IMG/VR virus record: IMGVR_UViG_3300034073_005389
Span: 62,001 to 126,000 of that record
Origin: a virus
Direction: 5' to 3' (one strand)
DNA length: 64,000 nt
Notes under the pieces: generated by a model
What the model was told of the DNA's origin: nothing
Seen by the model: the letters and a program-made list of their open reading frames with translations, nothing else
Database searches by the model: none
Program-made: the position numbers and the translations under genes
Part shown: piece by piece, positions 1 through 10,822 of the stretch
How the letters are laid out: every line of letters begins with the position of its first letter
Numbering within the stretch: the stretch's first letter is position 1

Positions 1-235
1 AACCATCTAGAATATCTTTACTAAAATTAGCACTTAAATTAGGCTTTAATATACCTGGAGGTAGTAATAATTGCAGTTTTCCTAATACATCTAATAAATC
101 CTCTGGGAATCCTTCAGGAAAAGTAGTGATATTAGGAATATTTAAAGCAAATGGAACTCCAAACCCCGGAATGGCTGGACCACTAGGCGCGTCTGGAATA
201 GGAATTGATACATCATTAGGAGAGCAAGGGCACAT
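1..235 (-). CDS. Conserved phage protein, N-terminal part (runs off the left edge)
   Basis: An open frame begins with ATG at 235 and stays open for 78 codons to the window edge. The visible part is rich in proline and glycine (PSGPAIPGFGVPFALNIPN, then FPEDLLDVLGKLQLLLPPG). It follows the 257-616 gene by 21 bases in the same direction, so it belongs to the end of the baseplate cluster. The style (Pro-rich N-terminus followed by an amphipathic LLDVLGKLQLL helix) fits a small virion or baseplate protein, but no function can be assigned. A TATAAGTA box lies just upstream of the start. Confidence 0.65.
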   Translation of the reverse strand, partial: MCPCSPNDVSIPIPDAPSGPAIPGFGVPFALNIPNITTFPEGFPEDLLDVLGKLQLLLPPGILKPNLSANFSKDILDG

Positions 236-256
236 TGTGTTACTTATATATCACTA

Positions 257-616
257 TTATTTAGATTCACCTAACAACTTAGGCTCTTTGGGACCCTTTA
301 CATCTTCTACATCTAAAGCTTCTTCTAAATCTTCAATAAAGTTAGAAACTAAAGAATCAATTACTTTAGATAACTTTTCAACTCTTACATTTTCTACATC
401 ATAATATTTAGCTACTTTAGAAGCTAGTTCCCATAATCCTTGATAAATATCCCTATTCAAATCATCATAAGAATATTGATGCTCATGTTTCTCTAAACTT
501 TCTGGAGCATGTATTGCAAACATAATAGCATCAGCTAAAGCCGTCATCCCTTGTTCTCTAGCTTCTTCTGCTTGCAATAATAAACGATTGTGGGCTATTT
601 TATTTAATTTTGCCAT
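257..616 (-). CDS. Small helical hypothetical protein (119 aa)
   Basis: The protein is acidic and mostly alpha-helical. Near its N-terminus it has a short hairpin-like segment (LLLQAEEAREQGMTALADAI) that resembles the helical hairpins in the small head proteins at 55068-56534. It ends in a charged, Pro/Lys-containing tail. It lies 8 bases downstream of the spike-like gene and is probably cotranscribed with the baseplate genes. No catalytic motif is visible and the function is unknown; a baseplate or tail accessory protein is the contextual guess. Confidence 0.7.
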   Translation of the reverse strand: MAKLNKIAHNRLLLQAEEAREQGMTALADAIMFAIHAPESLEKHEHQYSYDDLNRDIYQGLWELASKVAKYYDVENVRVEKLSKVIDSLVSNFIEDLEEALDVEDVKGPKEPKLLGESK

Positions 617-624
617 AATTATCC

Positions 625-2697
625 TTATATTGATCCGCCAAAAACTTTTTTAACTAATCTTCCTTGAATAGTACAATTTTCTACATCTATTTCTAAATCA
701 GAGCCAGCAATTTTTATTTGCTTTGCAGCATATATATTTAAATTACCAGGAGTCATTAAAGTAACTCCATTATTATCTACTCTAAACATAGTTACTGTTT
801 TTCCATCGTTAAATACACGTAAATCTAACACGGCTCCAATCTGACCATTTACTTGTTTAACAAATCTGCTATCTCCAACTACACCTAGCCCGCCAACTTG
901 AATAAATACGTCTCCATTCATAGACATAGCTGCGCTCATATTTTTATTATCTCTACCAATGTTAGCTACAATGCCTCCAGCAGTATCTAACCATAAAGAC
1001 TGTCTATCTATAGTATTAGCTCCAACACTCATTTCAATTGATCCATCAAAATTTATTGAGCCGCTACGACCACCGGCATTTGCAGTAGAACCTCCTACTT
1101 GAATAGTATCTGTCACTACGTTTTTTAGTAGTGGAAATTCTTCTACATTGACAAATGGTTTAGAAGGATCTGTATATTGATATTTAACAAAATTATAACT
1201 TTGATGTGCGTAGCAAGTAGATAAAATATCGTGATAAGCCGTTCCATGCAACATATTTGCATTATATCTTCTATCCTTAGGAGTAGCTTCCGCTAAGCCA
1301 TCTTTTACATTGATAGATCCTGGCAAACTATTATAAACTAGTGTATTTAAATCTAACTTAGGAGCGGCAAAAGAATCTTGTAAAATATCAATTAAATCAT
1401 TATCGGGCAATAATTTATCTGGGTTTTCATTATCATCAGGACTTATATTGCAAAAATTTTCATATCTTGTTAAAAGAGCAATATTTCCTTTTTCTGAAGA
1501 AGCCGGGACATTTAATTTAAATTGCCCTTCTTTATCAATGTCAAAGAAAAATCTACTGCGAAGTCTACCATAGTCTGAGTTTGGAAACTTATTATCATAA
1601 CCAAATACATCTACAATATTGTTAGTTGGCTCATCTTCTCCACCAGAAATAGAGGCGCCCAACACATTGGTATTGCTAAAATCTTTTCTAGCATTTAATT
1701 CAAAATGAAAAGCAATTCCTTTTCTTTGTAATGCTCTTATTTTTTTGTAAGACTCTACTCTATCAATAGATATATTACTGTTAATTGTGTTTTGATCTTG
1801 TCCAATAGGAATTGGATATCGATTTATATCCAGAAAATTACCAAAAATATCTACAGCAGTGCCTTTTACTGTCTCCATCAAATAATTTGGAGATTCTAAT
1901 GTTAAGCTAAAAGTGTCTGCCTTACTTTTTCTTCTATTAGGTAAAGAATAAATAGTATTAGTTCCACCAGAAGAACTATAAATTAAAGATTCAGTAGTCT
2001 CATCTCTTACCTCTGCTAAATCTTGAAATTCATACAATATTTCTCTGCTCTCTACAAATGGAGGGTTTTTATTTGATCCGCCTAATCTAGGAGGTAAAGA
2101 AGGATCTAGAGAGATAACTGTATAATTAGGATCATACTTATCATTAGTAAGCCTACTATTTAAGTCCCAATCTGGATTAGTTCCTTTGTATAAAGTAGGC
2201 TTATCTCTTCTAATAATTCCATTAATATATTTTGAAGCCTGAGTATAATGTTGTTGATCTGCAAAGTTAGTAGTAAATAAACTTCTAACCGCATTTAAAT
2301 GCATTTTATTATTTTCAGAACCAATATAAGTACTAGAACTAATACTATCTAATCTAATTTGATTTTGATTATTGGCTGAAACTAATATTTCATCTTCGTT
2401 AACACTAGGAATTTGTTTTATATTCTCTGGTAAAAAACAAACAAAATAATATTTATTACCTGCTCCTTGACCTAAAATCACAGGAGTTCCTGGTTTAGGT
2501 CTTGCTCCAATAAATAACTTATTGGTCATAGTAAGAGGATAACTAACAGAAACTCTAACTGGCGCACTTTTTGCGCCAATTGATGCACTATTAGCTAATT
2601 CAACATACATTACATTAGTAGCAGGATCAAAGCTAGTAATCGCGCCTCTAATAAATAAACCAACAGGTTGATTAAAAATATGTGGGTTATTAGGCAT
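625..2697 (-). CDS. Baseplate spike-like structural protein
   Basis: The protein has 690 residues. The first ~110 residues look like a beta-rich OB-type domain (VGLFIRGAITSFDPATNVMY, then PGTPVILGQGAGNKYYFVCF). The C-terminal ~150 residues are repetitive short beta strands (GSIEMSVGANTIDRQSLWLD, VFIQVGG, VTLMTPGNLNIYAAKQIKI) like the beta-helix or prism of gp5/VgrG-type tail spikes. The stop is two bases from the next gene, the giant hub-like protein, which supports a hub-spike pair. No lysozyme domain is recognised. The role as central spike is inferred from architecture and position. Confidence 0.6.
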   Translation of the reverse strand: MPNNPHIFNQPVGLFIRGAITSFDPATNVMYVELANSASIGAKSAPVRVSVSYPLTMTNKLFIGARPKPGTPVILGQGAGNKYYFVCFLPENIKQIPSVNEDEILVSANNQNQIRLDSISSSTYIGSENNKMHLNAVRSLFTTNFADQQHYTQASKYINGIIRRDKPTLYKGTNPDWDLNSRLTNDKYDPNYTVISLDPSLPPRLGGSNKNPPFVESREILYEFQDLAEVRDETTESLIYSSSGGTNTIYSLPNRRKSKADTFSLTLESPNYLMETVKGTAVDIFGNFLDINRYPIPIGQDQNTINSNISIDRVESYKKIRALQRKGIAFHFELNARKDFSNTNVLGASISGGEDEPTNNIVDVFGYDNKFPNSDYGRLRSRFFFDIDKEGQFKLNVPASSEKGNIALLTRYENFCNISPDDNENPDKLLPDNDLIDILQDSFAAPKLDLNTLVYNSLPGSINVKDGLAEATPKDRRYNANMLHGTAYHDILSTCYAHQSYNFVKYQYTDPSKPFVNVEEFPLLKNVVTDTIQVGGSTANAGGRSGSINFDGSIEMSVGANTIDRQSLWLDTAGGIVANIGRDNKNMSAAMSMNGDVFIQVGGLGVVGDSRFVKQVNGQIGAVLDLRVFNDGKTVTMFRVDNNGVTLMTPGNLNIYAAKQIKIAGSDLEIDVENCTIQGRLVKKVFGGSI

Positions 2698-2699
2698 GA

Positions 2700-5600
2700 T
2701 TAAGTCCCCGTGGTTGGAGCGGTAGGCTGGGTAGTTGTTTGTGGTGGTTGTACATTTAATTTAACCCAACAATCTACTACATATGAAAATAGTGCTTTTC
2801 TTTGTTTATCTACTTCTACGCTTTTTCTAGGATCTGGGTTAATGGCATTGGCTCCAGCATTTGTATTTTCTTTATATTGTCTGTTGGCTAAAGACTGCTC
2901 TTTTTCTATTAATAATCCAGCTTGAGTGGTCAAATCTCTACTAATTGAAATAGCTTTTGCCGATGGAGAGCGATGATCTTCTTTAGAAGATACATCTACT
3001 TCTATAACTTGTACAGATTCTGGTGGGAACTGTATATTATTAATATTATTGTTAGATGCATCTTGTTGATTGAAAGTTGAATTACCACATAATATATCTT
3101 TAATATAATTAGCAAAGTTAACTAAATTTGTACTAGCAAATTTAGTTTTTTTACTATCATAATAAATTCTTAATTCAATTTTACTATTAACATTAGTTCC
3201 TTTTGCATTTTGAGTATAAATTAAATAAGAAGCATTATTTAATATATTATTTATTATTGTAGCATTAGCTGGACCATAATTAGGACCTCCAATATTTCCA
3301 TCTTTAGGAGGTTGAAAAGTCTCAGACTTATCATTTGGATCATACATAATGGCTCCATAACTAGATTCATTAAATGAGCTATTTTGCCTTTGTACTTGTA
3401 AAGACCCTGTTTCTTTATTATTAAATAATAATTTTCCAACTATATCTAAAGTAGTAGGAATATACTCTCCTGGAGCATGACCATAAGTAAGTGTTAGTGA
3501 AGTAGTAAAGCTTCTTCCTGAAGTATAGTTATGGCTAACAGAATCAACATAAAATAATAAGCCTTTGTCTTCTATAAATACTACTTCACCAGGTTGGTAG
3601 TACTCATTGCCAGATACTGTAACACTTCCTCTAATAATATTATTTCTAGCACGACTTAATAAACTAACAGCATAAGGAGCACATTGAGTATTTGGATCTC
3701 TTAAAAATGGAACAACTACTGGAGAGTTAGTTCCCAATAAACCATAATTTCTCCACAAATCATAATCAATTGCTTTTGCAGTAACTAATGCATTTCCATT
3801 AGCAGGAAATGAATTTAATCCTGAAGGTAAAGCATCAGGAGCCTCGCTAATTAAGGTTCCTTGAACTTCTACTGTTGTATACTCTGGAAAATTTTCTGAA
3901 AAATTATAATTAAGAATCTGACTATTTTTAATTACATATCTTTTACCCGCATCAGGACCATAATCATCATATGTCTCATCCTCAATCATGTGTTCAAAAA
4001 CTTCAGGAATATTATCATTTGCAAAAGCACCAGACACTAATAAACTATTAGTTACGGAAGAATCAGCATCTAGTGACTTATATTCTTTTGCATTTACCAA
4101 AGCACTAGCAAATATTTTAATTAATCTTTGTCTTTCTGATAATTTAGAAGCTAAATCTTTAGTTACTTTAAATACATCTACTTTAATACTAGCATTAGCG
4201 TCGCCTTGATTATTAGTAATATTTAAAGCTCCTGACCCATTAACTATATAAGCTATAGAGCTAAGAGAAACTTTTTGACCCGACTTATTTTCTATTCTAG
4301 TTTTTAACAAACTTAATAAATTGTTAGTTTCAAAATTAACAGAATCATCAATATTAAAAGAGCTATCTGCTAGTGTAGGATTTTTAGTAGTTTTTTCTAA
4401 TACTTGATTGATAAAAGAATATCTTTGTGCATTAGTAAAAATATCTTTAGTACTACTAGCTTGTCGCTGAATGGCATTAAATCCTGGAAATTGTTGACCG
4501 CTTTGACCTAAATTGACATCAGGATCTTTTTGAGTAACTAGTTGAGTGATATCTGCAATAAATCCATCTGAGTTAGATACAAAGGCAAATGCTTCGCCAG
4601 AACCGTTTGCAGATGGTCCATTTATAAATTTTTGAGCAGATACATCATCAAAATATTTTAGTATTGCACAGTCCAAACGAATATAATCTTCTATTATCTC
4701 TAATCGCTCTCGCAATGTAGTTAACTGTTCATTAAACAAATCTTCTAAAAATTGAGGAAAAATTTGTATACCAAAAGCTTTTTTCTGATACATCATCTTA
4801 TAGAAAACAGAGCTTGGCATTCTATTATACTGCGGCGGTCGCACTCTAATATGACCTTGAGAATCACAAAACACTTCTAAATTTAATAAGTTAGCAGCTG
4901 TTTTTATTTTTTGATCTACAGATAAAAATTGATTTTTATATAATTCCATCTGAGAAGCTAAAGCAGAATTAAATGCTGCAATATCATAATCTTTATCATA
5001 AAAATCATCTACAATAAATAAGTTTTTATCTTCGTTAGATCGAACAGCATATGACATTCTTCTAGTCAAAAAATTAACTTGTCTACGCAAAAACCTTCTT
5101 GTTTTTGGCATAACACTTTTTTCATCTTCTTTATAATAAAATTCATCAGAGTTAAAAGAAATAGTATCTCCTACTTGTACAAAAGCTTGAGTATTATCTT
5201 TTTTAACTTGATTCATTAAATCATTAATTTCTTTATTTAACTGCTGTCTAGCATTAGAAATTATTTGAGCTTGGTCAGAATCCACGCCCAATCCTAAAGC
5301 CTTGGCTTGATCAGTAGTAGCATATGTGCCTATTAATACGGCTTTGTCATTTAATTCTGCTAATCTTTTTAATTTTTCATTAACTTGTCGATTTGTATCT
5401 TCAATTCTTGCTAAAGTAAAAATAGCTTGTTTGTATTCAGCCTCATTGACGCTTAATGTTTTAAAAGGAATAAAATTTCCCCATAACATATTTCTTTTTT
5501 GCAAATCATTTTGTAATGAAGTAAAAAATGAGCGAGCAGGATCTTCTTGCGACTGAGGATCTCTACCAAAACCATTTAATTTTGTCACTGCATTCCAATA

Positions 5601-7766
5601 AGTAGCAAAATTATAAGGAACTCCTGTAATTGACAAAGAAATAACATTAATTACATCTTGTCCAGCAAAAGCCTCTTGCGTTAAAGAAGGTATTCCAACA
5701 TTATTTGGACTATTTAAATCAAATGAACTTCCAAATTGAACAAAAGCCCCAATACCTTCTTTCCACTTATAAACCAATCCATCAGGAGCATAAAAAGTTC
5801 TTGTAAATCTTTTTGTAATAGGATCTACAGTTTTGTCTTGTATATAATTATCTTTAGTAACAGTTCTACCCGCATTAGGTCCTGATTTAGCCTTTAAATA
5901 TGAACCTGTACCATCTGATTTAAATCCTAAGATAACTTGATTTTCTTCTAATAGTTCTGGAGTTTCATTTTTAAAATTACTGGAAACAGTATCAAATCTA
6001 CTTTTAAAAGGAGTCAAAGGATCATAAAATATTCCATTCCAAGCATCTACTGACGGGTTAAAATTAACGCTACCTAATGTTAGGTATTTAAAATTGTCTG
6101 AACCATTAATAGAAACATCATATACTCCGCTAGAATAGCTAGAATCTGCCGATTGCACTAAACCAGCAAATACATGAGTTCCTTCTTTTTCCGTAACAAA
6201 TTGAGTTCTAAGTAAAGACCATAAATAGCTGGGAAACTCTGGTCCTACAAATGCAGATTTTTCTACCATGGTAGTTAAATCAGAAGGCTTAAATAACTCT
6301 ACGCCCTGCTTTCTAATATCAGTGAAGGCTCCACCAACAGCTTGTAAAAAGTTTACTCCAGTAAACATAGTTTTTAAGCCGCTCAACAATTTATTATCAT
6401 ATTTAGACTTAGAATTTATATAAATATGAATAGGATCAAAAGGCTGTATTAATAATTTGCCTAAGAAATTAAATCTTAATTTTCTTCTAGCATAATTAGT
6501 ATCTTTGTTACCTTGTTGAAAAGCATTCTGAGAATTTGTATCTAAATCAATTTTAGAATAAATAGTATAAACTAATTGCTGAAATAATTCTAATTCAGAT
6601 ACTGGAAAAAATCTAGGATCTCCATTTACTGTTTTTACTTTTTCAACAGATAATCCATCATATCCTGCAACCGCTCCACCTTGTAAATACTCCTCTGTGA
6701 CAAGAACAGATGGATTTTCAAAAAATTGATACTCAAATCGTAATTCTGTACCAGTACTTTCTATTATTGCTGTCACCCTACGAGACAATAATGTTTCTGG
6801 ATTAATTTTAAATGTAATAGGGCTGGCTTGCCTGGCACTACGTAATGTATTTAATTTTTCATTAAAACCATTAATAGCCTGCTCTGCCGCTTCTTTACCA
6901 AATTGAAATGATTTGTGATTAGCAAACAAATTACTAGCATCACTTATTGCCTTTTCAATATCATACTCTGTAATCACCATCATATTATACGGATCAGTAA
7001 TGCTTAAATTAAAGCTACCGGATCCATTTAAATTAGTAGTAGTCCTTAATCTGGTAAAATTAGTAATTTCAATTACACCAGTACCTTCCCCAAACTGAGA
7101 TTGAAATAAATTAGAGCTATCTGTAATCCAGTTAGTAGTAAATGAGGGAGAATTAAAAGAATATAGTCTTCTTACTCTGCCCATTACTTCTTGAAAAGAT
7201 CCCATAGAAGTATTAGTGCTACCGCCGCTATTTGTAAAATTATTGCTCTCTGTAACCACAGAGTTAGCAGTTGGAGTAGTACTAAACTGGTCTGATAAAG
7301 TAAATAAAATAGGCATTAACTGATCATCTACTTGACCAGTAATAGCACTAATTTTTTGTATTTTTGATAACTTTTCTAAGGCAGCAATTTGTCTACATTT
7401 ATTTTGAAACAATACTTTCATGGACTTATAATATAGTCTTTCATCTTTGTCCATGTATTCAGGTCTATAGTTTTCTCCTAATGAAGAAAGCATTCTTTTT
7501 TTAACTAAAATAGTAGCAGAAGGCTCTTGCATTAGTATTTCAAATTGCTTAGTATCTACATTAGCAGAATCTCTTCTTAAGAACCCGTTTTCTAAATATT
7601 TTCTTTCTGCAGACTGATTTATTTTGGAAGCAAAATCTCCTAATGCACCATATTTAACAGTTTGCCCATCAATTACTTTGTCTAAACTATGAGTAGTATT
7701 CTCCCCTAAAGAGAACTGACTTTGTAATTGATTGGCAAGTGGTCCTAAAAAATCATTTTCTGACAT
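2700..7766 (-). CDS. Giant baseplate hub-like protein (1688 aa)
   Basis: This is a very long structural protein. Around residue 1390 it contains a segment (PGEVVFIEDKGLLFYVDSVS, then HNYTSG and FTTSLTLTYGHAPGEY) typical of hub proteins of the gp27/late-control-D kind. An N-terminal stretch (FNLSITDPYNMMVITEYD) and a FEYQFFENPSVLVTEEYL segment also fit baseplate folds. The C-terminal 40 residues are Thr/Pro/Gln rich. It sits between the spike-like gene and the 7771-8706 tail gene with gaps of 2 and 4 bases, implying translational coupling. No endonuclease, intein or peptidase motif was found. Exact role is inferred. Confidence 0.6.
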   Translation of the reverse strand: MSENDFLGPLANQLQSQFSLGENTTHSLDKVIDGQTVKYGALGDFASKINQSAERKYLENGFLRRDSANVDTKQFEILMQEPSATILVKKRMLSSLGENYRPEYMDKDERLYYKSMKVLFQNKCRQIAALEKLSKIQKISAITGQVDDQLMPILFTLSDQFSTTPTANSVVTESNNFTNSGGSTNTSMGSFQEVMGRVRRLYSFNSPSFTTNWITDSSNLFQSQFGEGTGVIEITNFTRLRTTTNLNGSGSFNLSITDPYNMMVITEYDIEKAISDASNLFANHKSFQFGKEAAEQAINGFNEKLNTLRSARQASPITFKINPETLLSRRVTAIIESTGTELRFEYQFFENPSVLVTEEYLQGGAVAGYDGLSVEKVKTVNGDPRFFPVSELELFQQLVYTIYSKIDLDTNSQNAFQQGNKDTNYARRKLRFNFLGKLLIQPFDPIHIYINSKSKYDNKLLSGLKTMFTGVNFLQAVGGAFTDIRKQGVELFKPSDLTTMVEKSAFVGPEFPSYLWSLLRTQFVTEKEGTHVFAGLVQSADSSYSSGVYDVSINGSDNFKYLTLGSVNFNPSVDAWNGIFYDPLTPFKSRFDTVSSNFKNETPELLEENQVILGFKSDGTGSYLKAKSGPNAGRTVTKDNYIQDKTVDPITKRFTRTFYAPDGLVYKWKEGIGAFVQFGSSFDLNSPNNVGIPSLTQEAFAGQDVINVISLSITGVPYNFATYWNAVTKLNGFGRDPQSQEDPARSFFTSLQNDLQKRNMLWGNFIPFKTLSVNEAEYKQAIFTLARIEDTNRQVNEKLKRLAELNDKAVLIGTYATTDQAKALGLGVDSDQAQIISNARQQLNKEINDLMNQVKKDNTQAFVQVGDTISFNSDEFYYKEDEKSVMPKTRRFLRRQVNFLTRRMSYAVRSNEDKNLFIVDDFYDKDYDIAAFNSALASQMELYKNQFLSVDQKIKTAANLLNLEVFCDSQGHIRVRPPQYNRMPSSVFYKMMYQKKAFGIQIFPQFLEDLFNEQLTTLRERLEIIEDYIRLDCAILKYFDDVSAQKFINGPSANGSGEAFAFVSNSDGFIADITQLVTQKDPDVNLGQSGQQFPGFNAIQRQASSTKDIFTNAQRYSFINQVLEKTTKNPTLADSSFNIDDSVNFETNNLLSLLKTRIENKSGQKVSLSSIAYIVNGSGALNITNNQGDANASIKVDVFKVTKDLASKLSERQRLIKIFASALVNAKEYKSLDADSSVTNSLLVSGAFANDNIPEVFEHMIEDETYDDYGPDAGKRYVIKNSQILNYNFSENFPEYTTVEVQGTLISEAPDALPSGLNSFPANGNALVTAKAIDYDLWRNYGLLGTNSPVVVPFLRDPNTQCAPYAVSLLSRARNNIIRGSVTVSGNEYYQPGEVVFIEDKGLLFYVDSVSHNYTSGRSFTTSLTLTYGHAPGEYIPTTLDIVGKLLFNNKETGSLQVQRQNSSFNESSYGAIMYDPNDKSETFQPPKDGNIGGPNYGPANATIINNILNNASYLIYTQNAKGTNVNSKIELRIYYDSKKTKFASTNLVNFANYIKDILCGNSTFNQQDASNNNINNIQFPPESVQVIEVDVSSKEDHRSPSAKAISISRDLTTQAGLLIEKEQSLANRQYKENTNAGANAINPDPRKSVEVDKQRKALFSYVVDCWVKLNVQPPQTTTQPTAPTTGT

Positions 7767-7770
7767 ATGA

Positions 7771-8706
7771 TTACCTATTTGTTCTAGTTCCTGGATCTCC
7801 TAATGTGGCGTATCCGGAGAAAGAAGATGGTGTAGTGTATTGGCTGGGTCCATTGGCAGGATTCTTGTGCCATGGGAAGTAATTGGTTCTGTATCCACGA
7901 CGCTGTGTTACAGTAAAACTCATATTATAATTCCAAATAAATTCTGTAGTTTCTGCAAAATCAAAACCAGTAAAGTATCCTCTATATACCCAACCATCAT
8001 AATACATTTCTACAGTAAATGCAAGTTGTGCCAAAGAAGTGTAATTACTAGCTGCCAAAGAATTTGTTGGAGTATTTAATCCAAATAATCCTCCTACTAC
8101 TCCAGCATTTTGTACTGTATTGCCCGCAGATGTTGTAGCCGTACCACCAAACAACAATCCGCCAATGCTACCACCAATTGCGTTTCCAATAGCATTAAAA
8201 CCATCAGTGGCTAAATTTTGAGCAGCGTTATTAGCAGAGATAACTAATCCTGTAGTATCAAAAGCATATTGTTCAGCCCTATATATTTCATATAAAACGT
8301 TAATTCCTTCAACTCCAGCACTGCCAGTGGTACCGCTAATAGATAAAGTAGGAAGCTCTTCTCCCCAATATTGTAATGTATAACCTCCTTTGGTCATAGA
8401 TGTATTAATTAATTTTCTAAAATTATATCTAATTTGATTAGGATTAATATACATTCTAACTGTGCCAAATTCTGGAACAAACCAAGTAATAGTATTTCTT
8501 CTTAATTTAGCATCTCTATAAGTAGGAACTTTTGTGTTAGGAAGACCATTGCCATCGGCTGAAAAAGTAGCAGGAATTAAAAAACCATCTGCTTTAAATT
8601 TTTCTTCTGAATTTTGAGTTAATGGACTAGACTGATTTAATATATCTTGCGCATCTTTAACAAATTGCAAAGCATCTTTTAAATCATTATTAGTATATTC
8701 AGCCAT
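7771..8706 (-). CDS. Baseplate/tail component (311 aa)
   Basis: The beta-rich protein contains ITWFVPEFGTVRMYINPNQI followed by KGGYTLQYWGEELPTLSISG, a pattern seen in tail proteins that sit between the tape measure and the hub (LysM-tail or gp53-like adaptors in myophages). The C-terminal half has MYYDGWVYRGYFTGFDFAET and FTVTQRRGYRTN. A Gly/Ala-rich low-complexity linker lies in the middle. It starts 18 bases after the tape measure gene. The adaptor role is an inference from order and overall pattern. Confidence 0.6.
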   Translation of the reverse strand: MAEYTNNDLKDALQFVKDAQDILNQSSPLTQNSEEKFKADGFLIPATFSADGNGLPNTKVPTYRDAKLRRNTITWFVPEFGTVRMYINPNQIRYNFRKLINTSMTKGGYTLQYWGEELPTLSISGTTGSAGVEGINVLYEIYRAEQYAFDTTGLVISANNAAQNLATDGFNAIGNAIGGSIGGLLFGGTATTSAGNTVQNAGVVGGLFGLNTPTNSLAASNYTSLAQLAFTVEMYYDGWVYRGYFTGFDFAETTEFIWNYNMSFTVTQRRGYRTNYFPWHKNPANGPSQYTTPSSFSGYATLGDPGTRTNR

Positions 8707-8724
8707 GTGGTTCCTTTAAAATAA

Positions 8725-10821
8725 TTATTGATTTCCAGTATTTACTACTCTAGAGTGACTTGTTTCTAAAGAATTCTTACAATGCATACAAATAGCAGTT
8801 ACTTTTAAATCTACTTTTGATTCTACTGGCTTTGTACGCTGATCTTGTTGAGTGGCGGTTGCCGGTTTAGCGGCTGTAGCAGCAGGAGCTGCAGTAACTC
8901 TAACTGCCTCTCTTGTTTCTTGTTGCAATGTTCTATCTCTTCCTGCTCTAGCTAAATCTCTATTTAATTCTTCTCTTTGTCTTTCTTCACTAATAGCTGG
9001 TTTAGTAAATCCAAAAATACCTTTAACAGTATCAGCCATAGCAGCTCCAAAATTTAATACCGATTTAGGAACGTCTTTAAAATCTTCATATAATTTAAAC
9101 TGCTGCTGTCCAGTAACTGACTCTGCTGGTTTTGTGCTTAATTGTAATTTATTTATATCTGTTGCAAATTCAGAATATCTTTTGCTAAAATCAGTTAAAC
9201 TTCTTCTTTGTTGTTCCTGAGCCTCTGTATCTGCCGTTTCAAATCCTGCAGCTGCAGTCCCAGTTCTTTGCATCATTCCTAGTGATGGTAAATCTCTAGA
9301 AGATTGAGCTTGTTCCATTAAAATTCTCATTTTTTGTAATTCACCAAAAGATTGCATTTGAATATCGTTGCCTTTATTCATAGTATCTTTTAATATTCCT
9401 TCTTTTAATTCAGCAGGAGCGCCTTTACCTTCTTGCATACCCTTTAGTCCTTCTAGTAGCCTCATAGCATCTTGATCTGTTTTTGCCATACCTCCTAAAG
9501 GACCTTGTTTTAAAATCATTATCTGCCTGGTAAGCTGCGCGGCTGCAGCCTCGCTAGAAGCGGCTTCTTGTACTGTTACAATTTTACCTAATTGACCTTC
9601 CATTTGCTTTCTTACTTTATCCATCACGCCTTCAATATCACCTTCTCTCATCATTTGTTCTATTTGAAAAGCGCCACGCAATCCACCTGCGCCACCTGTT
9701 TGGGCAGATAAAAATCCTTTTTGTGCTAATGTTAAATTTTTAACTTGAGTTTCCATATTAGTTAATATGCTAATTGCATCTTGACCAGTTAATCCTGTTT
9801 CTTTTAATGCGCCAACATATTGATTAAAAATTTTAGCTGCTCCTTCTGCCATTCTATTAGCAGCTTCTCCAGTATCTGCTAATCCTTTAAAAGCTTGCGC
9901 TGTAGCTAAAATACCCGCCCTAACATCTTCCATTCTAATTTTAAGATTACTAGATAACTCGCTAATTCTAGCAGTAAAAGTTAAAGCTTTTTCGCCAGTT
10001 AAGCCATAATTTGTAAAAGCTGAATTTAAATCAGTTACTACTCCTGTAAAATCTTGACCAGTACCACGAGCTACATTAATAGCTCCTTGTAACATAGTCA
10101 TACCACGAGCCGTACCATCTAGTCCTGTTACAGTTTCTTTTAATCCACCCGGTAACTTGCCAATTTCCATATAATATTTTTCTACTTCACCAATGCTATG
10201 GTTAGTAGCTGCAGCCACTGAGTCAATCATGGCTCTTTGTTCAGACATAACTGCATTTAAGTTTTTAAATCCATCACCACTTCTAGTAAAAATTTCTCCT
10301 AGCTCACCTGACTTTGCACCAAGACTAAGATAACTTCTTTCTAGCTTAATAGCATTATCAGCATGTTCCATCATAGTCTTACCGACCGATTTAATATGAC
10401 TAGATAGTGCTTGAATTGTAGTAAATTGACTAGGATCTAAATTTATTCCTATTTTTTCTTTAGCAAATTTTAATAATTTACCAAATCCACCTTCACCCTC
10501 ACTAGTTATTTTATTTATTTCAGATTCAATAACAGTAAAAGACTCTTTAAAAGAACCAACTCCTTCAAAAGCAAATCCTTGAAAAGCTTGACGTGCTCCT
10601 AAAACATTAGCTGATAATAAGCTTATTGCTTGTGATTGATTTTCTGTCAGCTGCCTATTTTTATTTATTGAATCATTGGTAGACTCAAGAGCCTTATCTA
10701 CATTAGAAAAAATTCCAATTAAACTTTCAAATCCAGCTTGTAAAAAACCAGTTTTTTCAGTTGTATCTGTTAAAGCTTCAGAAGTTTCTTTTAGTTTTTT
10801 AGGGTCTATTGAATCAACCAT
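8725..10821 (-). CDS. Tail tape measure protein
   Basis: The 698-residue protein is almost entirely alpha-helical, with long amphipathic segments, Ala/Gly-rich hydrophobic patches (GLRGAFQIEQMMREGDIEGV) and coiled-coil character. It lies immediately downstream of the frameshifted tail-assembly chaperone pair, the standard position for a tape measure gene. The C-terminus has a CMHCKN cysteine pair. It would set tail length and occupy the tube lumen before ejection. At 698 residues it is short for a large myophage, suggesting a modest tail, or that other tail proteins contribute to length control. Confidence 0.75.
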   Translation of the reverse strand: MVDSIDPKKLKETSEALTDTTEKTGFLQAGFESLIGIFSNVDKALESTNDSINKNRQLTENQSQAISLLSANVLGARQAFQGFAFEGVGSFKESFTVIESEINKITSEGEGGFGKLLKFAKEKIGINLDPSQFTTIQALSSHIKSVGKTMMEHADNAIKLERSYLSLGAKSGELGEIFTRSGDGFKNLNAVMSEQRAMIDSVAAATNHSIGEVEKYYMEIGKLPGGLKETVTGLDGTARGMTMLQGAINVARGTGQDFTGVVTDLNSAFTNYGLTGEKALTFTARISELSSNLKIRMEDVRAGILATAQAFKGLADTGEAANRMAEGAAKIFNQYVGALKETGLTGQDAISILTNMETQVKNLTLAQKGFLSAQTGGAGGLRGAFQIEQMMREGDIEGVMDKVRKQMEGQLGKIVTVQEAASSEAAAAQLTRQIMILKQGPLGGMAKTDQDAMRLLEGLKGMQEGKGAPAELKEGILKDTMNKGNDIQMQSFGELQKMRILMEQAQSSRDLPSLGMMQRTGTAAAGFETADTEAQEQQRRSLTDFSKRYSEFATDINKLQLSTKPAESVTGQQQFKLYEDFKDVPKSVLNFGAAMADTVKGIFGFTKPAISEERQREELNRDLARAGRDRTLQQETREAVRVTAAPAATAAKPATATQQDQRTKPVESKVDLKVTAICMHCKNSLETSHSRVVNTGNQ

Positions 10822-10822
10822 A

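Noticed and set aside
126-404. Open frame on the plus strand overlapping two minus-strand genes
   Set aside because: It is antisense to the partial gene at 1-235 and the 257-616 gene, has no ribosome site and no protein-like pattern; a shadow of the opposite strand.
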